Position numbers and translations under genes: made by a program. Shown here one piece after another: positions 56,730-64,000 of a stretch of DNA of 64,000 nucleotides. The notes under the pieces were generated by a model, which did no database searches, was not told the origin of the DNA, and was given only the letters and a program-made list of their open reading frames with translations. Source of the DNA: Erodium maritimum (taxonomy: Eukaryota > Streptophyta > Magnoliopsida > Geraniales > Geraniaceae); NCBI GenBank assembly GCA_963921825.1, contig OY997592.1:57742336-57806335 (forward strand). The letters are read 5' to 3'. Positions within the stretch are counted from its first letter, which is position 1. Each line of letters opens with the position of its first letter.

Positions 56730-57836
56730 ATGCCTTATCCTCGAGTCGTGCTCCTCCGCTGCTTCGCGGCGGCTCTGCTCCTGCTCGCCGCCTCCGTCTC
56801 CGCCTGCCCGCCATCCGACCTGTCGGCGCTCATGGCCTTCAAGGCCGCACTGCACGAGCCCCACCTCGGGATCTTCAAGACCTGGACCGGCACCGACTGC
56901 TGCCACAGATGGTACGGCGTCAGCTGCGACCAGGGCTCCCGGCGCGTGGCCGACATCAACCTCCGCGGCGAGTCGGAGGATCCTCTATTCCAGAAAGCCG
57001 GCCGAACCGGCTACATGACCGGCACCATCTCCCCCGCCGTCTGCAAGCTCACGCGCCTCTCCAGCTTCACCATCGCCGACTGGAAGGGCATCTCCGGCCC
57101 CATCCCCGCCTGCATCACCACCTTGCCTTTCCTCCGAATCATCGACCTCATCGGCAACAAGCTCACCGGTTCGATTCCCGCGGACATCGGCCGCCTCCAG
57201 CGCCTCACCGTCCTCAACGTCGCCGACAACCAGATCTCCGGTATGATTCCTCGCTCCCTCACCAACATTTCAAGCTTGATGCACCTCGACCTCCGAAACA
57301 ACAAGATTTCCGGCACCATTCCCCGGAATTTCGGGAAGCTGAGGATGCTCAGCCGAGCCCTCCTCAGCGGAAACCAACTCACCGGTTCAATCCCACCTTC
57401 CGTCTCCAACATATACCGGCTCGCCGATTTGGATCTCTCCTTGAACCGGATCTCGGGTCCAATCCCCAACTCACTCGGCAAAATGGCGGTTCTGTCCACT
57501 CTGAACCTCGACGGGAACCGGGTCTCGGGCACAATACCGGTGAGCTTGATAAACTCGGCGGTGAGCAGCTTGAATTTGAGCCGGAACATATTGCAAGGTA
57601 GCATACCGGACGTATTCGGGCCGAGATCGTACTTCACGGTGCTGGATTTGTCTCACAATAACTTGAAGGGACCGATACCGAGAACGATATCGGGGGCTTC
57701 GTTCATCGGGCACTTGGATTTGAGCCACAACCACTTGTGCGGGAGGATTCCGGCGGGGTCGCCCTTCGACCACCTTGAAGCGTCGTCGTTTGTCAACAAC
57801 GATTGCCTCTGCGGGAAGCCGTTGAGAGCTTGCTAG
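56730..57836 (+). CDS. DRT100: DRT100-like secreted leucine-rich-repeat protein
   Basis: Intronless, 368 residues, close to the 372 of Arabidopsis DRT100. A signal peptide (MPYPRVVLLRCFAAALLLLA, cut after ASVSA) is followed by the LRRNT-like cap CPPSDLSALMAFKAALHEPH, then WTGTDCCHRWYGVSCD. About ten plant-type leucine-rich repeats (GxIPxxLxxLxxLxxLxLxxN) come next. The C-terminal cap ends in the characteristic FVNDCLCGKPLRAC-like sequence (here SSFVNNDCLCGKPLRAC). The stretch RGESEDPLFQKAGRTGYMTG is diagnostic for the DRT100/FLOR1 group. I chose the second ATG: it places the signal peptide at the start, and the TATA box overlaps the upstream ATG at 56646. GC-rich coding sequence, unlike its AT-rich flanks. 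The protein probably acts in the apoplast. DRT100 was named for partial rescue of DNA-repair mutants in bacteria, and its role in plants is unsettled. Confidence 0.95.
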   Translation: MPYPRVVLLRCFAAALLLLAASVSACPPSDLSALMAFKAALHEPHLGIFKTWTGTDCCHRWYGVSCDQGSRRVADINLRGESEDPLFQKAGRTGYMTGTISPAVCKLTRLSSFTIADWKGISGPIPACITTLPFLRIIDLIGNKLTGSIPADIGRLQRLTVLNVADNQISGMIPRSLTNISSLMHLDLRNNKISGTIPRNFGKLRMLSRALLSGNQLTGSIPPSVSNIYRLADLDLSLNRISGPIPNSLGKMAVLSTLNLDGNRVSGTIPVSLINSAVSSLNLSRNILQGSIPDVFGPRSYFTVLDLSHNNLKGPIPRTISGASFIGHLDLSHNHLCGRIPAGSPFDHLEASSFVNNDCLCGKPLRAC

Positions 57837-58469
57837 GAGAGGCGTGTGTGCTTCGGGTTTGGTAAATAGGTTTGTATTATCAATGCAATAGTAATTAATT
57901 AATTAATCAAGTGCGAGCGCGAAATTGTAATGTAACGGTCAAAGCCATCCAAGAAGTATTGGATCGAGGCTTTTTAGGCATCAAATGTCATGAAAAATAA
58001 TTGTTTTTTCTGAAGCTATATAGGAAAATATAGAATAATATTATGTAACATATGTGGTTTAGTACTTTACGAAGTAGGTCCTGTCCTATGAGATAATTGA
58101 TAAAATGGTATTTATTATTGGTGTGCATATTTATCGAATCAATATTTATTATTGACGACCGGGACACGTGAACCATCAGAAGGAGAATGACGTGCCACAA
58201 GCTCAAAGCATTAAACCCTACCCTCAGCTCAGATATAATGGCTGTGACAGAAGCACCAGTTCACCTAATAATTTAAATTATTCAAAAAGCACAAAGGAAG
58301 CTGCCATGGCAAGAAAAGAAGATATCCTAGAGAATTTGGTGCCAATTGCCACATATAGGTGTGCCACATGAAAAAAAAAAATTGTTGATACATATATGTG
58401 TCACATGAAAAAAAATCATAACTTAGTTTGTTATTTGAAAAACGTGTATACTTGTGTGGTGCTTTATGA
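57837..58469. other. 3' flank of DRT100 and intergenic DNA
   Basis: AT-rich, no gene. Likely contains the DRT100 polyadenylation region (AATGTAACGG and AATAATATTATG stretches). Two near-copies of GTGYCACATGAAAAAAAA occur at 58361 and 58399. Confidence 0.45.
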
Positions 58470-59389
58470 TATTAACCCAACAATTTATTATAAAATTGAA
58501 TAAAAAATTTGATCTCAAAGACCTTGGTATTTTGCATTATTTTCTGGGATTGCAAATTATGAGAAATACTGCTGGCCTTACTTTGTCTCAACAAGGCTAC
58601 ATTCAGGATATTCTTGCTTGTAGCAACATGTTTGCCTCAACACCAGTGTCTACTCCGACTGACCCACATTCTCGGTTGACTCGCCACGATGATCTTTTTT
58701 CTGATATGAAGTTGTGTCGTCGGGTACTAGGTTCTCTCCAATATGCCACTATTACCCGCCTTGATATTGCTTATGTCGTTAATAGATTTTGCCAATTTAT
58801 GCACGCACCAACTGTTTTTCATTGGCAAGTAGTCAAACACATATTGCGTTACCTCAATGGGACATTAAATCACTGTCTGCATTTCGCACCAACGACAACC
58901 CCTTCTTTTCTTGGATTCTCAGATGCGGGATGGATCTCGGATAATGATGACAACCACCCCCAATACGACTTTTCCATTTTTCACGGCTCTAATCTAATAA
59001 GTTGGAATTCATGTAAACAACGGGTGGTCGCTCGCTCTGGTATTGAAGCGGAATTTTCATCTCGTGCCTACACTACCGCTGAATTATTGTGTCTCAAACA
59101 ACTTGTTTATGATCTTCATGCTCCCATATGTAACCCTCTTCTGCTGCTACGTGATCATGTGGGTGCAATATTCATGAGAAAGAATCTGGTCATCACCACA
59201 CGATCTAAACATATTGCTTTGGATTTCCACTTCATATGAGAACAAGTTGAAGTTGAAAATATTAAGATGTGTCATGTCTCTTCGGTAGATCAGCTAGCTG
59301 ATATTTTCACAAAACCACTCGTCAATTATCGTGTTTCTCTTCTTCGCAACAAGCAGTAAGTTCGCCCCGTTCTTGCGCTTGCCGAGGGT
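58470..59389 (+). mobile_element. Copia-4: truncated Ty1/copia fragment
   Basis: Only the end of reverse transcriptase (FDLKDLGILHYFLGLQI at about 58507), the linker and RNase H (FSDAGW, then AEFSS) to about 59360 remain, followed by a polypurine-like GCCGAGGG. It is 5' truncated and broken (at least one or two further breaks). It differs in sequence from the same region of copia-5, so it is a different lineage. Confidence 0.85.
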
Positions 59390-59579
59390 TATTAAAGATA
59401 AGATATTTGTTTGTTCCTGTAATAAATATGGGAGACTAAGGGACTCCCATTAATGGTCCTAGAAGTCTAAGAGTCTCTCATCATTAGTAGGGTATTTGAA
59501 GAGTCATGTATTTGTGTATATATACCTAGTACCTTGTATATTCAAACTAAGAGAATAAGAACAATTTCTTATTTCTACA
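59390..59579 (+). repeat. LTR at the copia-4 / copia-5 junction
   Basis: 190 bp ending in TTATTTCTACA, preceded by a polypurine-like tract and followed directly by the primer site TGGTATCAGAG. It contains the TATA-like GTGTATATATACC. It sits as a 3' LTR to copia-4 and as a 5' LTR to copia-5. Confidence 0.7.
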
Positions 59580-59591
59580 TGGTATCAGAGA

Positions 59592-60115
59592 CAGGTTCTC
59601 AGCTCTGAGGGATTAGGGAATTTAGGAGTGAGCCTCCATTGGTGCCCGGTGTGCACTTTCACTGCCAAGTGGGCAGGTTGATTCTTTTTCGCTAATTCTT
59701 GTTTCTCACCTCCTATCCCATAAGTTAGAGGTTCTTCTGGGTTGCCTATATATGAAATTTGAGGCCCATCCGACCACCACCAGAATCTCACTTGCCTCGA
59801 GAAGCTAAGGGGGTTTTGAATCTGTTTTGGATAGTTTGACAAGCTGCCAGTCATAATTTTATCTCACCTCCGACGAGTGAGGCTTCAGAAGGGCAAAACC
59901 GGCCTGCGGCGAGTTTCTGGATTTTTCGCCGCCACCCACAGCCGCGCGTGGGCCCCACGCGCCGCCGTCTGCCGCCGCGCGTGAAGCCACGCGCCACCGC
60001 CTGCCACCGCGCGTGACACCACGCGCCGCCCGCGCCCCAGTGAAAAACAGTGCTGTTATTTTCTCGTTTCTGGCAGCCTAATCCGGGTATTTTCCATCCA
60101 TTAAATATCCCCGTG
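59592..60115 (+). other. Copia-5 untranslated leader
   Basis: No gene. GC-rich tandem-like words CCGCGCGTGAAGCCACGCGC and CCGCGCGTGACACCACGCGC (59973-60028) are two copies of a roughly 30-bp unit. Confidence 0.65.
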
Positions 60116-63100
60116 ATGTCAAGAATTACCGACCACAAATTGACTGGACCCAATTATCCGGGTTGGTCAAAGAGTGTTCGTATTTACTTGCGAAGTATTT
60201 TAAAAGATGATCACTTGTATGATGACCCCCCTACTGAAGAGGATGCTAAGAAAGATTGGGTGCGTGATGATGCACGCTTGTTCCTTCAAATCAGGAACTC
60301 TATTGACCCTGAAGTGGTTAACTTGGTTAATCACTGTGAGTATGTGAAAGAGTTAATGGATTATTTGGACTTTGTTTATTCTGGGAAAGGGAATGTTGCT
60401 CGTATTTGTGATGTTTGTCAGGGCTTTTATCGTGCTGAGCAAGGAGGACAATCCCTACAAACCTATTTCATGAACTTCAAGAAGACTTATGAGGAACTTA
60501 ATGCAGTAATGCCGTTCAGCACAGATGTTAAAGTTCAACAGACACAGCGAGAACAAATGGCGATAATGAGCTTTCTTGCAGGACTTGGCTCTCAGTTTGA
60601 GTCGGCCAAATCTCAAATCCTTTCGAGCACAGAGCTAACCTCATTGGTCGAGGTGTTTAGCAGAGTTCTTCGCACAGATACCCAGAAAGGAGAAGTGCCA
60701 TCTACCCCCGAGGTTCACAATGCTCTTATTAGTCATTCACGCGGTCCTCTCAATTCTCGCCCTTATGGGAGAGGCGCTCACAGGGGAAGTGGACGAGCAA
60801 GTAATCCTGATCGTTGGAGTAGTCGAAATCAAGAGACAGGGAGAGTTATATGCTTCTATTGTAAGGAACCAGGACATACCAAGGGATCGTGCCCAAAGCT
60901 AAACCCACGATCATCTGCAAATGTTGCTGCTACTTCCTCTAATCAGACCATCACTATATCTGTAGCTGAGTATGACCGCCTTCGCCAGTACCAGGATACA
61001 TCCACGCACTCACCTCACTCTGTCACCTCTTCCGCTGAGTCAGGTAATCTACCTAAGTGCCTCGTTTCGTCCAAATCCCCCTCTCAATGGGTCCTTGATT
61101 CTGGTGCCACATATCACATGACAGGTAACCCTAAATTATTTGACACTTTTGAGCCTCGCACTTCATGTTCTTCTGTAAGCTTAGCTGATGGTTCTCAGTG
61201 CCCTATTCTCGGGTCTGGGACGGTCCACCTCACACCATCCATTTCTCTACCTTCGGTCTTAAGCTTACCTGGATTCTCGTTTAATTTAATGTCCATTAGT
61301 AAAGTTACTCGTGCCCTATATTGTTGTGTCTCATTTTATCCTGATCATTGTCTTTTTCAGGATCTTTTGACGAAGCGGATTATTGGTGAAGGACATGAGT
61401 CGGGGGGGGGGGGGGGGGGGGGGGCTTTACATCATGAATGCCGAGAAACCCGCACCACCAATCACTTGTTCAGCCTCCTTAACCTTACTTGAAGCCCATT
61501 GTCGCTCTGGCCACCCGTCTCTTCCAACCTTGAAGAAGCTTTATCCCCAGTTTGAGAAGGTACAATCTTTCGATTGTGAAGCATGTCGGTTTGCTAAGCA
61601 TCATCGTCTCCCCTCCACTCCTCGAGTCAAGAAAAGAGTCATCTCTCCTTTTGAATTAGTCCATTCTGATGTTTGGGGTCCGTCACCTGTAGTGTCTAAA
61701 ACTGGGGTTCGGTATTTTGTTTCTTTTGTGGATGATTTTTCTCGAACTACATGACTTTATTTCATGAATAATCGTTCTGAGTTATTTTCACATTTTACTG
61801 CCTTTTGTGCTGAAATACAAACTCAATTTGGTTCTAATGTTCGTATTTTGAGAAGTGATAATGTCAAAGAATACTTTTCTGAGCCATTCACTACTTACAT
61901 GGCCCGTAATGGTATCCTTCATGAGTCATCTTGTGTTGATACCCCGTCTCAAAATGGGGTTGCTGAAAGAAAGAATAGACATCTCCTTGAAACTGCAAGA
62001 ACCCTTTTATTTCAGACTCATGTACCAAAATGTATTTGGGCTGACGCTGTCTCAACTGCTTGTTTTCTCATCAATCGTATGCCCTCATCTGTCCTTCAAG
62101 GTGACATCCCGTATCAAGTCTTATTCCCCACCAAACCTCTCTTTCCTATTACTCCTTGATCTTTGGGAGTACGTGTTTTGTTCGTGATGTTCGTCCTACT
62201 CGTACGAAATTGGATCCTAAGTCTGTTAAATGTGTTTTCTTGGGGTATTCTCGGGTACAGAAGGGTTATCGTTGTTATTGTCCTGATCTTCATCGATACC
62301 TTGTCTCCATTGATGTCACTTTTATGGAACATTGTCCCTTCTTTTACTCGGCAATTCCTCACACTCCAAGACAGGGGGAGACTGATGACTTGTTAATCTA
62401 CCACATCTCTCTCATCGAGAACCGATTGTACCAGCACCTCCTGTTTTACTGCCCACCACCATGCCAACACCATCTGTTATTCCAGACCCACCACCACCAC
62501 CACTGCCTATCTGTTACATTTATTCTCGTCGTCAAGCACCTCCCGCTGCATGTCCGGAGCCAAGTTCCTCTTCGCCTCAAGATCCTAACGACCTCCCCAT
62601 CGCCCCCCGCAAAGGTAAACGACAATGTACGTATCCTATCTCTTCCTTTGTGTCATATGATCAATTGTCTCTTTCGTCATGCTCCTTCATAGCCTCTATT
62701 GATTCAGTCTCGATTCCTAAACTGTTAATGAGGCACTATCCCATCCTGGTTGGCGTTCAGCGATGATAGAAGAAATGAGTGCACTGGATGTGAATGGTAC
62801 TTGGCAGTTGATCCCGTTGCCTCCCGGGAAGAAGGCTATTGGTTGTAAGTGGGTGTTTGCTGTTAAATTTAACTCTGATGGCTCTGTAGCCCGCCTTAAG
62901 GCTCGACTCGTGGCCAAAGGCTTTGCTCAAACTTATGGAGTGGATTACTCTGATACTTTCTCCCCTGTTGCTAAGCTAACCTCTGTGCGATTGTTTATCT
63001 CTTTGGCAGCCACTTATGATTGGCCTTTATACCAACTGGATATCAAAAATGCTTTCTTGCACGGGGACTTGCATGAGGAAGTCTATATGGAGCAACCTCC

Positions 63101-64000
63101 TGGTTTTGTTGCTCAGGGGGAGTGTGGACTGGTATGTCACCTTCGGAAATCATTATATGGTCTCAAACAGAGTCCTCGAGCTTGGTTTGGAACGTTTAGC
63201 CAAGTGGTTGACAAGTTTGGAATGAACAAAAGCATGTCCGATCATTCCGTGTTTTACAAGAAATCCCCACCAGGTGTTATTCTTCTAGTTGTATATGTGG
63301 ATGACATTGTTATCACTGGCAGCGATAAATTGGGCATCTCTTCTCTAAAGTCTTTTCTCCACAGCCAGTTTAATACCAAAGACCTGGGAGTCTTGAAGTA
63401 CTTTCTGGGAGTTGAAGTATCAAGGAGCAAGAAGGGCATATTCTTATCTCAGAGAAAATATGTGCTGGATCTGTTATCAGAAACTGGAAAGCTAGGAGTC
63501 AAGCCATGTTCTGCCCCATTACCTCAAAATATGTAACTCGTGAAAGAAGGAGAACTATTGGAGAATCCAGAGAGGTACAGAAGAATTGTGGGGAAACTGA
63601 ACTACCTTACGGTGACTCGGCCTGATATTGCATACTCCGTAAGCATTGTAAGTCAGTTTATGTCCTCTCCTACTGTTGAACATTGGACTGCTCTTGAACA
63701 TATTCTGGCATATCTAAAAGGAGCACCAGGACGTGGTTTACTCTACCATAACCACAATCATACTCATATAGAATGCTTCACAGATGCAGATTGGGCAGGA
63801 TCCAAGATTGATCGACGATCCACGTCGGGATATTGAGTGTTTGTGGGAGGAAACTTAGTCTCGTGGAAATGTAAGAAACAAAACGTTGTCTCACGTTCTA
63901 GTGCAGAATCATAGTATAGAGCCATGGCCCAATCGGTTGCTGAGATAATGTGGATCTATCAACTACTTTCGGAACTCGGTCTCCAAGTCTCCATGCCCGC
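60116..64000 (+). pseudogene. Copia-5 gag-pol fossil (partial, cut by window edge)
   Basis: Gag is at about 60116-60930, with knuckle CFYCKEPGHTKGSC. Protease is near 61090, around WVLDSGATYHM. Integrase is at about 61470-62250, with the HHCC region and the QNGVAERKNRH stretch. Reverse transcriptase is at about 62760-63500, with the YVDD box near 63295. The RNase H start (FTDADWAGS) is near 63777. Broken at several places. Confidence 0.9.
61402..61424 (+). repeat. G23 homopolymer
   Basis: An uninterrupted run of 23 G within the copia-5 pol region. Such a run is prone to slippage and can form a G-quadruplex. Its length may be partly an assembly artefact. Confidence 0.9.

Larger units (their letters stand above)
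59390..64000 (+). mobile_element. Copia-5: Ty1/copia element running off the right edge
   Basis: LTR 59390-59579, primer site at 59580, a leader with GC-rich CGCGCG words (59935-60030), then gag-pol to the window edge. The 3' LTR is outside the window. Broken at several places (about four to six in the visible part). Confidence 0.88.

Noticed and set aside
56660-57601. 313-codon frame overlapping DRT100 in another frame
   Set aside because: Shadow of the GC-rich DRT100 coding sequence, with Arg/His/Pro-rich composition and no domain.
62456-62520. CCACCACCACCAC stretch as a proline-rich host exon
   Set aside because: It sits between integrase and reverse transcriptase of copia-5, where a variable proline-rich linker is normal.
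58470-64000. Copia-4 and copia-5 as one element
   Set aside because: Reverse transcriptase end and RNase H occur in both and differ strongly, and an LTR with a primer site lies between them.

Overview
The window is plant nuclear DNA, most likely from a eudicot. It has Ty1/copia and Ty3/gypsy-type LTR copies, hAT and Mutator-like (MULE) DNA transposons, spliced genes with GT-AG introns, and one intact host gene, a DRT100-type leucine-rich-repeat protein. Roughly four fifths of the 64 kb is transposable-element sequence.

Layout. 1-4753 is the right-hand part of one MULE: the C-terminal tail of a MURA-type transposase on the plus strand, and a convergent two-exon minus-strand gene for a 101-residue GRF zinc-finger and membrane-segment protein. 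4862-34374 is one nested stack. An old copia element (copia-1) holds a gypsy-type LTR (LTR-A), and LTR-A holds a young copia element (copia-3, 12071-21013). The 3' LTR of copia-1 is split by copia-2 (23752-33969). Copia-2 is itself split by a 2.06-kb hAT element and by a 3.3-kb solo LTR (LTR-B) of the same family as LTR-A. 35397-37710 is a second, non-autonomous hAT element with a perfect 8-bp target duplication and a 48-bp minisatellite.

From about 37.7 to 50.17 kb lies a large MULE of the Ulp1-carrying (Kaonashi-like) kind. MURA is on the plus strand. Convergent to it on the minus strand are a five-exon Ulp1/DUF1985 protease gene and a cluster of small duplicated genes (two of type A, three of type B) that I do not recognise. 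Each small gene has its own TATA box, and the whole element is peppered with arrays of a motif close to TCGGCGGAGGATTGAC. MURA and Ulp1 are damaged; the Ulp1 copy has Ser where the nucleophilic Cys is expected.

50.2-56.6 kb is mostly non-coding, with a PIF/Harbinger-type MITE and a short LINE-like insertion with a poly-A tail. DRT100 is at 56730-57836. After it come a truncated copia fragment and a further copia element (copia-5) that leaves the right edge of the window.

The most novel-looking item is the small-gene cassette of the large MULE, which sits in the convergent position that mudrB has relative to mudrA. LTR elements are treated as fossils and described only by extent, parts and approximate state.
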